Source: Deltaproteobacteria bacterium (lineage in GTDB: Bacteria > Myxococcota > Kuafuiibacteriia > Kuafuiibacteriales > Kuafuiibacteriaceae). From it: 64,000 nt of DNA. Shown here one piece after another: positions 46,312 through 54,185 of this stretch. Under the pieces are notes generated by a model that worked only from the letters and a program-made list of their open reading frames with translations, had not been told where the DNA came from and searched no databases. The stretch covers positions 2,542,001 through 2,606,000 of the forward strand of contig JADJBV010000002.1 of assembly GCA_016703535.1 (NCBI GenBank). The letters run 5' to 3'. The stretch's first letter is position 1. Each line of letters begins with the position of its first letter. The position numbers and the translations under genes are program-made.

Positions 46312-47406
46312 ATGAAGAAGAAGTTGATGATTGTGACCACCCTCGGGGTGATCGGCGCCGGCGGCGTTTGGTCGAGCCCCGGTGACCACCCTGCCTCCAG
46401 GCCCTTGACCGCGGCCGAACTGGAGGCCACCCGCGGCGGCGTCGTGACCGCGGTGAGTTATCCGCCCGCCAACCTGGTCTCCTACACGCAAAACGTGGGG
46501 CTCGACGCCGACGTCGCCAACGGCCTGGGCCAGACCACCACCACCCTCTACCTGCACCACGGCACCACCAAAACCGGCTACCGCACGGTGGCCACGCCGG
46601 CGCCGGGCTACGAAGGTTCAATCCAGACGCGCTTTTCGCTGCTCGGTGGCGCCGCCAAAGATCTGGTGATCAAGTACATCGATCCGAGCAATGGCCAGAG
46701 CTACGTCTCCCAGGTCGTCCCGGGCCAAGATCTCCACACCTCGGTGCGGCTACGAAAGTTGGTCTTCCACAACGTCAAGACCAACTCCAACCAGACGACG
46801 GTCCCGGCCGCCACGATCAGCAACGTCGTCGAGAGTCGCTCCTGGAATTGGAACCTGTCGACGGTGGCCAGCATGGACGCGATCTTGGCGACCTGCCCGC
46901 AGAACAAGCGAACTCAGGTCGGGTTCTTGGGCAACGACTCGCCGAGCATTCTGCACACCGTCAACACCGGCACCAACAACTGCGCCAACCTCGACGACCA
47001 CCTGGAATACGATGAAGAGACCGAAGATCTCGACCACGACGCCACCGCCTTGGCCTGTATGGAAGAGCTCAGCGATGCTCGGCTGGCCCTCGATCCCACC
47101 AACGAGGCGCTCCACTTCTTCTTCGTCAAGAACTTGCCCACGGGCCTCAACGGCTTCCTGAGCGTAGAAGCTCAGGCCCTGGTCATCTCCGAAGCGGAGA
47201 TGAGCGGTGATGCCTGGTGGGTTGCTTCCTTGCTGACGCACGAGATGGGGCACGCCCTCGGGCTCTCTCACACGAACGTTACCTGCAACAACGTCACCCC
47301 TGATCTGCGGAACCTGATGTGCCCGGGCTCTGCAGCGGGCAAGCTGCTCACCGCCACCCAGTGCGACATCATCTACGACCTCCCCGGATTGGTCGACCAC
47401 AACTGA
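46312..47406 (+). CDS. Matrixin-like secreted zinc metalloprotease
   Basis: A 364-residue protein from ATG 46312 with an MKKK n-region and a hydrophobic core ending near Val-Trp-Ser-Ser. No lipobox, so it is probably released. The zinc-binding motif HEMGHALGLSH (310-320) fits the metzincin HExxHxxGxxH, with a Met-turn-like NLMCPG downstream. Residues about 30-130 form a beta-rich N-terminal region that may be a propeptide. It is followed 11 bp later by a small lipoprotein gene and then the Lnt-C39 fusion. Confidence 0.8.
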   Translation: MKKKLMIVTTLGVIGAGGVWSSPGDHPASRPLTAAELEATRGGVVTAVSYPPANLVSYTQNVGLDADVANGLGQTTTTLYLHHGTTKTGYRTVATPAPGYEGSIQTRFSLLGGAAKDLVIKYIDPSNGQSYVSQVVPGQDLHTSVRLRKLVFHNVKTNSNQTTVPAATISNVVESRSWNWNLSTVASMDAILATCPQNKRTQVGFLGNDSPSILHTVNTGTNNCANLDDHLEYDEETEDLDHDATALACMEELSDARLALDPTNEALHFFFVKNLPTGLNGFLSVEAQALVISEAEMSGDAWWVASLLTHEMGHALGLSHTNVTCNNVTPDLRNLMCPGSAAGKLLTATQCDIIYDLPGLVDHN

Positions 47407-47417
47407 GGAGGTGGGCC

Positions 47418-47939
47418 ATGGGTGAGCTTCGAAGTGGGCTGGCGGTGGCCCTGGTGTTTTTTGTGTCGGGGTGCGCCAAGGAACTCGACGTCTGCGCTGC
47501 TTCACTGTCGCCGTGGGAGGTGGTGTTTTTGGGTGAGGCGTACGGCCGAGGTGAGGTGGCGCTCGAGCGCCAGGCCGACGGCCACTTTCGGGGGCACCTG
47601 CGTTTGGCCCAGGCCGAAGGGCAAGCCGCCGACGCCGGGCTCCGGCTCGAGGGCCGCGGCGTCTGCCGAGACGGGGTGGTGCGCATCGACTTTGGCGGCG
47701 GCAGCACCCCGGACGGATCACTGCAGGTCTTGGGCGGCACCTTGACCGCCGTGTTGGCCCGACCCGGGATCGTCGATCAGCCCTTCGGCGTGTGGACCGC
47801 CGAACTCCGCTCCGCCGCCTGGAAGGCCCAGCGGCGGGTCGGCGGCCCTTGGATCTTGGCCGCGCCGAAGGCCGAAGCCCGGGACGACCTCGCCGAGGCA
47901 CCCCGAGCCGATCTCGGGTCCCCAGGATCGACGCCGTGA
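47418..47939 (+). CDS. Small lipoprotein of unknown function
   Basis: A 173-residue protein from ATG 47418 with a GAGGAGG ribosome site. The signal ends Val-Ser-Gly-Cys. The mature part alternates short hydrophobic strands and Gly turns (GEVALERQADGHFRGHLRLAQAEG), suggesting a small beta-sandwich or lipocalin-like fold, and ends in an Ala/Pro tail. Its TGA overlaps the GTG of the Lnt-C39 gene (GTGA), so the two are co-translated. No family recognised. Confidence 0.65.
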   Translation: MGELRSGLAVALVFFVSGCAKELDVCAASLSPWEVVFLGEAYGRGEVALERQADGHFRGHLRLAQAEGQAADAGLRLEGRGVCRDGVVRIDFGGGSTPDGSLQVLGGTLTAVLARPGIVDQPFGVWTAELRSAAWKAQRRVGGPWILAAPKAEARDDLAEAPRADLGSPGSTP

Positions 47940-49861
47940 ACCGGCGGTGGCAGGCCCCGGGCCCCGGGGGACCGCTGCTGCGGGCGCTTTTGGCCTTGTT
48001 CGGTGGCGCGCTCCTCGCGGCGTCCTTTCCGCCCGAACCTCGTCCGTGGTCGGCGATCTTCGGCCTGGTGATCTTGGTGGCCATCACCACCGATCAGGGC
48101 CCGGCCGAGGGTGGAGCGTTGGGGCTGCTTTTTGGCGTGGCCTGGTATCACGGCGTGTTGTGGGCCCTGGTGCCCGAGTGGGGCCTGGGGGTCGGCGTGG
48201 CCATCGCCGTCGCGTGTGTCCTTTCGTTGGCGGCGATCTTCGCGGTGGTGGGGGCGGTGGCGCTCCTTTTGCCGCGCTGGGCTCGGCCTTGGTCTTGGGC
48301 CCTCACCTGGCCCGGCGCGAGTTGGGCCCTGGAGCGGACGATCGCCACGCCCCACCAGTTCGCCAGCGCCTTCCTGGAACGACCCGAGTGGGTGCGATCG
48401 TTGGGCTGGTGGGGCCTGCCGCTTTGGGATGGGCTTTTGTTGGCGGTGGCCGGGTCGGTGGTGGTGATGGTCCGGCACCCGGGGCGACGCAGCTGGGCCT
48501 TGGCCGGGGGGGCACTGGCGGCGTTGGCCTTGAGCGCCGGAGCTTTTGGGTCCGGTCCGCCACAACAGGACGGCCCCTTGATCACTGGCCTGCAGCCGGG
48601 GATCCCGACCGCTCGTTACGAGTTGGCCCGTTGGTCCCTGTTTGCCCGGCAACAAGTGGAGGAGGTCCTGGATCGAGGGACCACGACCGCCTTGGCCGAG
48701 GGCGCCGAGGTGGTGGTGTGGCCCGAAGGTGGCAATGAGTTGTCCAACCGTGGCCTCGAGCGTCGACGTCAGCGCCTCTTGGCGGCCACCGGCAGCGTCG
48801 CGGCCACGGTATTGGTGGGGAGCCGAGAGGTCGAGTTGGGCGGCGGGATCGCCAACGCCCTTTCGGTGTGGCGCCACGGCCGCTTTCACGAAGAGATCAA
48901 GAAGGCGCGGCCGGTGCCCTTGGCCGAGTCCCAGCTGCTCCGGGGTCGCCCAACGGTGATCGACGCCGCCGGAGCTCGGCTGGGGATCGGGATCTGTTTT
49001 GAGGCCATCTTCGGTGATCACCTGGCGGCTTTGCGCCAACAGGGCGCCGAGATTTTGGTGGTCAGCAGCGACGACGCCTCCTTTGGCGAGTCCCCACTTT
49101 CGTCGTGGCACCTGGCCTTGGCCCGGGTGCGGGCCCTGGAGGCGGGTAGAAGTCTGGCCTTCTTCAGCAACGCCGGTCCCTCTGGGATCTACGACGCCCG
49201 GGGCCAGACCTTGGCCCACCTGCCGCTCGGGAGCATCGGCGTGGTTTCGGCGCGGGTGCCAAAGGTGGGGGAGGGCGGCGCGCCTGCGCCCGAACTTGGC
49301 CCGGCCCTTTCACTCCTCGGCCTCTTCGGTTTGTTGCTGCGACGACCTTGGCCAAAGGCTTCACCAAGATCCTGGGCCTGGTCTTACGGGGCGGCGGCGG
49401 TCGCGCTCCTGGTTTGGGGCGCCAGCGCCGCGCCGTTGCTCGGGCGAGGTCCACCCCTCGACGCCCTTTCGCCGCTCTTTCGCCAGACCCGACAAGAGAG
49501 CTGCGGGCCAGCGGCCTTGGCCTTTGCCTTGACCTTCTTGGGAGACGACGTGACCGAAGCTGAGCTGCTCAACCCTTCGGGCTCCGACTGGACTTCTTTG
49601 GCCGATCTCGCGGCTCGCGCTCGAGCTCGAGGTTTTGTCGCCGAAGGCCGGCTCAGCTCGATGAAAGAGCTGGAGCAGCTGGGAGGAGCGGTGGCCATCG
49701 CCCACTATCACGCGGGGCACTTCGTGGTGGTGTTGTCGGTGAGCGATGAGCAGGTGTGGCTCTTCGATCCGGCCTATGGTCAGACCTTGGCCGTCCCTCG
49801 GGCCGACTTCGAGGCGGTGTATTCGGGGCGGACGTTGACCTTGGCGCCGGGCCAGGCCTGA
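47936..49861 (+). CDS. lnt: Apolipoprotein N-acyltransferase fused to C39-type cysteine peptidase
   Basis: A 641-residue protein, about 130 longer than E. coli Lnt (512). Residues 1-220 are membrane segments. The nitrilase-like domain keeps the Lnt triad: Glu264 in VVWPEGG, Lys323 with ARPVPLAE (Glu331 at the family spacing), and Cys354 in GICFEAIF. It transfers the third acyl chain to lipoproteins in the periplasm. After two further hydrophobic segments (about 465-510) a papain-like C39 domain follows: Gln517, Cys523 in RQESCGPAAL, His595 in YHAGHFVVV, Asp611 in LFDPAYG. By counting segments the peptidase should face the periplasm, but topology is an inference. The fusion is continuous with no frameshift. 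Confidence 0.88.
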   Translation: MNRRWQAPGPGGPLLRALLALFGGALLAASFPPEPRPWSAIFGLVILVAITTDQGPAEGGALGLLFGVAWYHGVLWALVPEWGLGVGVAIAVACVLSLAAIFAVVGAVALLLPRWARPWSWALTWPGASWALERTIATPHQFASAFLERPEWVRSLGWWGLPLWDGLLLAVAGSVVVMVRHPGRRSWALAGGALAALALSAGAFGSGPPQQDGPLITGLQPGIPTARYELARWSLFARQQVEEVLDRGTTTALAEGAEVVVWPEGGNELSNRGLERRRQRLLAATGSVAATVLVGSREVELGGGIANALSVWRHGRFHEEIKKARPVPLAESQLLRGRPTVIDAAGARLGIGICFEAIFGDHLAALRQQGAEILVVSSDDASFGESPLSSWHLALARVRALEAGRSLAFFSNAGPSGIYDARGQTLAHLPLGSIGVVSARVPKVGEGGAPAPELGPALSLLGLFGLLLRRPWPKASPRSWAWSYGAAAVALLVWGASAAPLLGRGPPLDALSPLFRQTRQESCGPAALAFALTFLGDDVTEAELLNPSGSDWTSLADLAARARARGFVAEGRLSSMKELEQLGGAVAIAHYHAGHFVVVLSVSDEQVWLFDPAYGQTLAVPRADFEAVYSGRTLTLAPGQA

Positions 49862-49864
49862 AGC

Positions 49865-50983
49865 TCACGGCACTCGGCCGAAGGCGACCCAACGTCCGGG
49901 CCCGGGTTGGGTGCTGGTCCGCATGAAGGTGCGGCCGTCGGTGGATCGATAGCGGTGGGCGTCGCCGCCGACTCCCACCCAGATCCCGTCGCCGTAGGCC
50001 TGTCGATAGGGCGTCGCCACGTTGTCAGGCGTCCAGCTCAGGCCGTCGGTCGACGTATATTGAGTAGAACCATTGCTGGTCACGAAGTGACCATCCCCGA
50101 AGGTCACCTGATAAAGGGCGGCGTTGCCGCACTGACGTTCTTCGAAGGCCGCGCCGTCGGTGGTGCTGGTGCAGCGGCCGTTGTCGCCGACCGCCACAAA
50201 ACGGCCGTTGCCGTAGGCCACCGCCCACAACTTTTCTCCCCCGGTCTGCACTGGGCTCCAGGTGCGGCCGTCGGTGGTCGACGACGAGAGGCCGACGTTT
50301 TGGCTGCCGTAGGTGTCGCCGACCGCCAAAACTCGGCCACCGCCCGAGGCCACCGCCCGGAAGTGACCCTCGTAATAACCGCCTCGATCGCCGAAGTTGC
50401 GACCTTGATCCGAGGAGCGGAGCCGCAAGCCGTTGCCGCCGACCACGATCAGGTCGTCGCCCAAAAAGGCGGCGCCGCCGATCCAGTCACCGAGCCCCGG
50501 GCTGCGGGCCTCGAAGTTGGTGCCGTCGGTGCTGACCAAAACCTGGGAGGTGTTGTTGCCGCCGCCCACCGCCACCAACACACCGTCCCCGCCGGCCACG
50601 CCGCGGATCAGGTCTTCGTAGACGCCGTTGTCGCTGTAGATCGTGTTCCAGTTGGTGCCGTCGAAGGAGGTCAACAAGGCCTTGCCGTCGCCGCCGACCA
50701 AAAACACGCCGCGGCCCGTGGGTGAGCCGGCGTCGGGCGAAACGCCGGTGTCGTCGGGGCCGGTGTCCGCGGGCGCGGCGTCGGGGTTGGAGCCCAGGTC
50801 GGTGTCGCCGAGATCTCCGGGGCCAGCCTCGTTGCCGATGGCGGTGTCGCTGGGGCCCGTGTCCCGGATCGTCCCCGCGTCGCCGACGTCGGCCCGGGGG
50901 CCCAGGTCGTCCGGCGGATCACCCACCGCGGCACCGCAGCCAGCGCCACACGTAAGGATGGCGAACCAGAGCACGGGGCGCAT
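49865..50983 (-). CDS. Beta-propeller lipoprotein with Asp/Gly linker
   Basis: A 372-residue lipoprotein from ATG 50983, lipobox Gly-Ala-Gly-Cys. Residues 25-95 are an Asp/Ala/Gly/Pro linker. From about 105 on, a unit near 40-50 residues recurs with pattern VxVGxxG...SxDGxxW (for example LLTSFDGTNWNTIYSDNG, RSSDQGRNFGDRGG, STTDGRTWSPVQTGG), as in BNR/Asp-box or sortilin-type propellers. Surface anchored; function unknown. Converges on the Lnt-C39 gene with a 3-bp gap. Confidence 0.75.
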   Translation of the reverse strand: MRPVLWFAILTCGAGCGAAVGDPPDDLGPRADVGDAGTIRDTGPSDTAIGNEAGPGDLGDTDLGSNPDAAPADTGPDDTGVSPDAGSPTGRGVFLVGGDGKALLTSFDGTNWNTIYSDNGVYEDLIRGVAGGDGVLVAVGGGNNTSQVLVSTDGTNFEARSPGLGDWIGGAAFLGDDLIVVGGNGLRLRSSDQGRNFGDRGGYYEGHFRAVASGGGRVLAVGDTYGSQNVGLSSSTTDGRTWSPVQTGGEKLWAVAYGNGRFVAVGDNGRCTSTTDGAAFEERQCGNAALYQVTFGDGHFVTSNGSTQYTSTDGLSWTPDNVATPYRQAYGDGIWVGVGGDAHRYRSTDGRTFMRTSTQPGPGRWVAFGRVP

Positions 50984-51019
50984 GAGGGGCCATTTAGCCG
51001 CATCCCCGGCTCCTTGATT

Positions 51020-51045
51020 ACTGAACAAAGATATAGTACTGAACA
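51020..51045 (+). promoter_or_regulatory. AT-rich direct repeat ACTGAACA upstream of ImuA-like gene
   Basis: ACTGAACA occurs at 51020-51027 and 51038-51045, an 18-nt period, in an AT-rich island. A -10-like TATAGT (51032-51037) lies between the copies. The reverse complement of each copy contains GTTCAG, as in the LexA operator I recall for myxobacteria, so SOS control is plausible. Confidence 0.45.
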
Positions 51046-51049
51046 GAGC

Positions 51050-51676
51050 ATGGTTGCTCAGCCCACCAACCTCCTCGAGATCAGGGCCTTTCTTCAGGCC
51101 CAAGCCCCTTTCCTCGCCGAACGAGAAGGGCTTTCGAGCGGCCACGACGATCTCGATCGGTTGTTATCCGGGGGTTTCCCTCGAGGTGGGTTGGTGGTGC
51201 TGAGCGGCCTGTCGGGGGCCGGGCGCATGAGCGTCGCCGCCGGCGTTTTGGCCGAAGAGACCAAGGCGGGGCGGCCCGTCGCTTGGATCGATGGTCGCGG
51301 CACCCTCTACCCGCCGGCCTTGGCCTCTTTGGGCGTGGCGCCCGAGCGGCTCTTGATGGTCCGGGGCGCCAAAGAACGTTCGGTCTACGCCGCCGAACAG
51401 GTCATCGACTCGGGCGCTTTTCGGGTGGTGGTCGCCAGCGGCCTCGATGGTTGGTTGACCGCCACTCGGGCCCGGCGCCTGCAAACTGCGGCCGAAGGCG
51501 CCCGGGTGGCGGCCTTGTTGTTGCTCGAGCCACCCGCCGCGGCTCAACTCCAGAACGTCGCCCTGCGCCTCGGGCTCACCCGACGCAAAAGTGCGATCCA
51601 GGTCGAGGTCGAAAAAGATCGGGCCGGTCGCGCCACCGGTCGGCGGATCATCTTGCCCCAGTCGATGGCCGCGTGA
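51050..51676 (+). CDS. ImuA/RecA-like protein
   Basis: A 208-residue RecA-fold protein from ATG 51050. The segment LSSGHDDLDRLLSGGFPRGGLVVLSGLSGAGRMSVAAGVL parallels the RecA/ImuA core, but the Walker A reads SGLSGAGRMS, with Arg in place of Lys, as is common for ImuA-type proteins. A Walker B-like FRVVVASGLDGW follows. ImuA works with the polymerase-like ImuB and DnaE2 in SOS mutagenesis; neither gene is adjacent here. Confidence 0.65.
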   Translation: MVAQPTNLLEIRAFLQAQAPFLAEREGLSSGHDDLDRLLSGGFPRGGLVVLSGLSGAGRMSVAAGVLAEETKAGRPVAWIDGRGTLYPPALASLGVAPERLLMVRGAKERSVYAAEQVIDSGAFRVVVASGLDGWLTATRARRLQTAAEGARVAALLLLEPPAAAQLQNVALRLGLTRRKSAIQVEVEKDRAGRATGRRIILPQSMAA

Positions 51677-51730
51677 CGCGGCGTTGATCCGGCGGTGGCA
51701 CCCAAAGGCCACTTCGGCGATGCTGGGCCC

Positions 51731-53104
51731 GTGGCGTCGCGCCCGATCGGGATCCTCTCCTTGGCCCTGCTCCTTTTGGGGGGCTGCAGCAAAGACGCGC
51801 CCATCCTGAGGGCCGACATCCCGCTGGAGCCCGGCGATCGCAGCGTCTTGATCTCGCTCTTGCGCCCCAACTCGATCGAGGCGCGGGCTTACGCGGTCGA
51901 AGATCAGCAGCTCGACGCGCCCTGGATGTTGGGCTTCGAGGCCGAAGAGGAGCTCCGCCTCCAGGTCCTCGGCTACTCCCAGAGCTTGGCCCAGCTCCAA
52001 CTCCCGGCCGGCCCGCTGAACTTCGCCGAAACGGGGGCCCCCAGCCGTCCCCTCCCGGCCCCGACCCGGGTCGTCGAGCGTCGTCTGGCCGAGGCCACTT
52101 TGGGCGAATGGACCGAGGTGGGCGCCGCCGACGCCGAGGTGCTCACCCGCCGCCTGCCGCTCCGCTGCACCAACTTTACGGTTTCGGAGGCGATCTTGCC
52201 CAACGAGGTGCGGGCCATGTTTTTGGTCGCGACCCGAGACCACCTCTTGATGGGCAACGCCGACGGCGAGATCTACTTGGCCAAGAGCGACGGCACCTTC
52301 ACCCGCCTCGCCACCTTGGGACGTTTCTACGACGCCTTCGCCCAAGACGATGGCACCGTTTATCTGGGCGGCGAGTCCGGTCAGATCTGGCGCGCCACCC
52401 TCAGCCGCACCGAACCTTGGGTGTTGACCGCGACCTTGGCCGTGACCTTGCCCGACGGCGGGCCGGTGTTGTTCTTGGCCGGTGATCCGGCCGGCGCCCC
52501 TGGAGAGCTCTACGCCGCCACCGATCAAGGCCTCTACTCCGAGGTCGGCGGGACCTGGACCCGGCGCTACAGCCAAGGTCGTCCTCGCGGCTTGGCCTGG
52601 CTGGGCGCCGGGACCCCCCGCGGCGTGTATGGCTACGAGTTCTACTTGGGTGGCCTGCGGGATGGGGCCCTGGTCGAGGATCAGGTCCACTTCAACACCG
52701 CCGCCGGTGGCATGACCGCGGTCGCCCACGTCCCACGTTTGGGCGGCATCGGCGGTGTCGAATACGGGACCCTCTACCGGCGGCTGCGGCAAGGCGAGTG
52801 GGATCCGGTCGGAGATCTGGAGCCTTCGATCTTCCAGATCCGGAGCATCGCGCCCTACGGCTTCGGTTTTGTTTATGCCCGCCCCGACGGGGTCCTAGAG
52901 GTGCTCGAGGAGCAGGGCTGCGAAGCCTACCCGACCGTCCGGGTCGTCGGCGATCCCGATCCTGCGGAGCTCGGCGCCAAGGTCGAGGAGGGCATCGACA
53001 ACGGTGGCCGCACGGAGCTCACCGTGGTCGGGCTCAACTTGGCGGCCTTGGGCTTTCGGGGCGGCGGCACTTCACCGCGGCTCTTCTGGTTTTTGGTCGA
53101 GTGA
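51731..53104 (+). CDS. Beta-propeller-type lipoprotein
   Basis: About 457 residues from GTG 51731 (GTG 51695 is an alternative). The signal ends Leu-Leu-Gly-Gly-Cys. The first 150 residues are a beta-rich domain; then repeated hydrophobic strands with Gly/Asp turns (LLMGNADGEIYLAKSDGTFTRLATLG, VYLGGESGQIWRATL, ELYAATDQGLYSEVG) indicate a propeller. The same style as the product encoded at 49865-50983. Function unknown. Confidence 0.7.
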   Translation: MASRPIGILSLALLLLGGCSKDAPILRADIPLEPGDRSVLISLLRPNSIEARAYAVEDQQLDAPWMLGFEAEEELRLQVLGYSQSLAQLQLPAGPLNFAETGAPSRPLPAPTRVVERRLAEATLGEWTEVGAADAEVLTRRLPLRCTNFTVSEAILPNEVRAMFLVATRDHLLMGNADGEIYLAKSDGTFTRLATLGRFYDAFAQDDGTVYLGGESGQIWRATLSRTEPWVLTATLAVTLPDGGPVLFLAGDPAGAPGELYAATDQGLYSEVGGTWTRRYSQGRPRGLAWLGAGTPRGVYGYEFYLGGLRDGALVEDQVHFNTAAGGMTAVAHVPRLGGIGGVEYGTLYRRLRQGEWDPVGDLEPSIFQIRSIAPYGFGFVYARPDGVLEVLEEQGCEAYPTVRVVGDPDPAELGAKVEEGIDNGGRTELTVVGLNLAALGFRGGGTSPRLFWFLVE

Positions 53105-53122
53105 GGGGCCTGTCCCTGGGGG

Positions 53123-53800
53123 TCAGCCGGCCTTCTTGGCGATCACCACGTATTGGTCCGGCAAGGTCTCGGAGGCGAGTTCGGACTGGAGCCCCGCCTT
53201 CTGCAAGGTAGCTTGCAATTCTTCGGGCGCGAGCTTCATCTCGGCCGGAGGACCCCGTGGGCTGTCCTTGTTGAAGTCGACCACGTGGATCTCACCGCCG
53301 GGCTTCAGCGCCGCCGCCAACTTTTGGGCGTAGGCGTCCCGATCACCCAGGTGGTGCCAGGTGTCGACGATCAGGATCCGATCGACGCTGTTCGGCGCCA
53401 GGCCCGGATCGTCGGGGGCCACCTGTTTGGCCTCCAGGTTCTTCCAGCCCTCTTTTTGAGCCCGTTCGCCGAGGTACCGGACCATGTCGGCCTCGACGTC
53501 CATCGCCCAGACCCGGCCCGTGTCGCCGACCGCCTTGGACAGGCGACCCTCGAAATAACCGGTCCCAGCGCCGATGTCGGCGACCACCATCCCGGGCTGC
53601 AGTCGGAGCAAGGTCACGACCTCGTCCGGCTTCTGCCAGGCGTCGCGGCTCGGGTCGTCGAACTGTTTGGCCCACTCTTCGGCGTTTTCGAAGCGGTGAG
53701 GCATGCCGCCGTGATCGTGGTGGTGGTGATGTTCGGCGTTGGGCATCGGGGCACTTTGGCAGGCGGCGAAGAACAAGGGGAGGGCGACGGACTTTTTCAT
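53123..53800 (-). CDS. Lipoprotein-type class I SAM-dependent methyltransferase with His-rich N-terminus
   Basis: A 225-residue protein from ATG 53800. The N-terminus MKKSVALPLFFAACQS is a lipoprotein signal (Cys14), followed by a His-rich segment with five consecutive His (24-28) plus HDHGGMPH. The body is a complete Rossmann methyltransferase: motif I VVADIGAGTGYFEG, acidic ribose-binding VWAMDVEADM, VDRILIVDTWHHL, and KPGGEIHVVDF. Export would separate it from cytosolic SAM, which is odd. The RDAWQKPDEVV segment before motif I is a feature I associate with this subfamily. Contains a GCAAG-N4-CTTGC palindrome at 53203-53216. Confidence 0.82.
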   Translation of the reverse strand: MKKSVALPLFFAACQSAPMPNAEHHHHHDHGGMPHRFENAEEWAKQFDDPSRDAWQKPDEVVTLLRLQPGMVVADIGAGTGYFEGRLSKAVGDTGRVWAMDVEADMVRYLGERAQKEGWKNLEAKQVAPDDPGLAPNSVDRILIVDTWHHLGDRDAYAQKLAAALKPGGEIHVVDFNKDSPRGPPAEMKLAPEELQATLQKAGLQSELASETLPDQYVVIAKKAG

Positions 53801-53858
53801 GTTCGGCTCACGCAGTGGGGGTCCAAGGGGAGCGTCGTCGCACCGAGAGCGCTGTCGA

Positions 53859-54185
53859 TCAATCGTCTTTGTCGGGACCTTTGACCCAAGCTGCGACCAT
53901 TTGTCGCCCCAGGTGTTCGCCCAGGAGCTCACCGAGCAGCGCCCCCGCGAAGGCCGAAACCGCTCGCGCCGAACCCGGCACCAAGGCGCCCGCGGCCGCG
54001 CCGATCAAGGTCCCGGTCACCGCACCCAAGTGTTGCCCGGTCTTCTTCTTCAGCTCTTCCGGATCGATCTCGCCATCGCCGTAGCGGTAGACCTCGTGCC
54101 CCAGGCGTAGGCCCAAGCTCATGGCCGCCGCTGCCGCCAGCGGGTGACGCAGGCCTTCACCGATCCACCCCGGCAGGCCGGCCAC
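53859..54185 (-). CDS. Glycine-zipper membrane protein (copy 2)
   Basis: A 108-residue protein from GTG 54185. A charged N-terminal helix (YRYGDGEIDPEELKKKTGQHLG) is followed by a Gly/Ala-rich hydrophobic stretch (AVTGTLIGAAAGALVPGSARAVSAFAGALLGELLGEHLG) with GxxxG spacing, a glycine-zipper pattern. Its start overlaps the stop of the preceding paralogue by one base (TAGTG). Probably a small membrane-associated protein; function unknown. Confidence 0.65.
   Translation of the reverse strand: MAGLPGWIGEGLRHPLAAAAAMSLGLRLGHEVYRYGDGEIDPEELKKKTGQHLGAVTGTLIGAAAGALVPGSARAVSAFAGALLGELLGEHLGRQMVAAWVKGPDKDD

Noticed and set aside
51014..51037. TTGATT/TATAGT as a standard promoter for the ImuA-like gene
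   Set aside because: Spacing is only 12 bp; no acceptable -35 was found at 16-18 bp.
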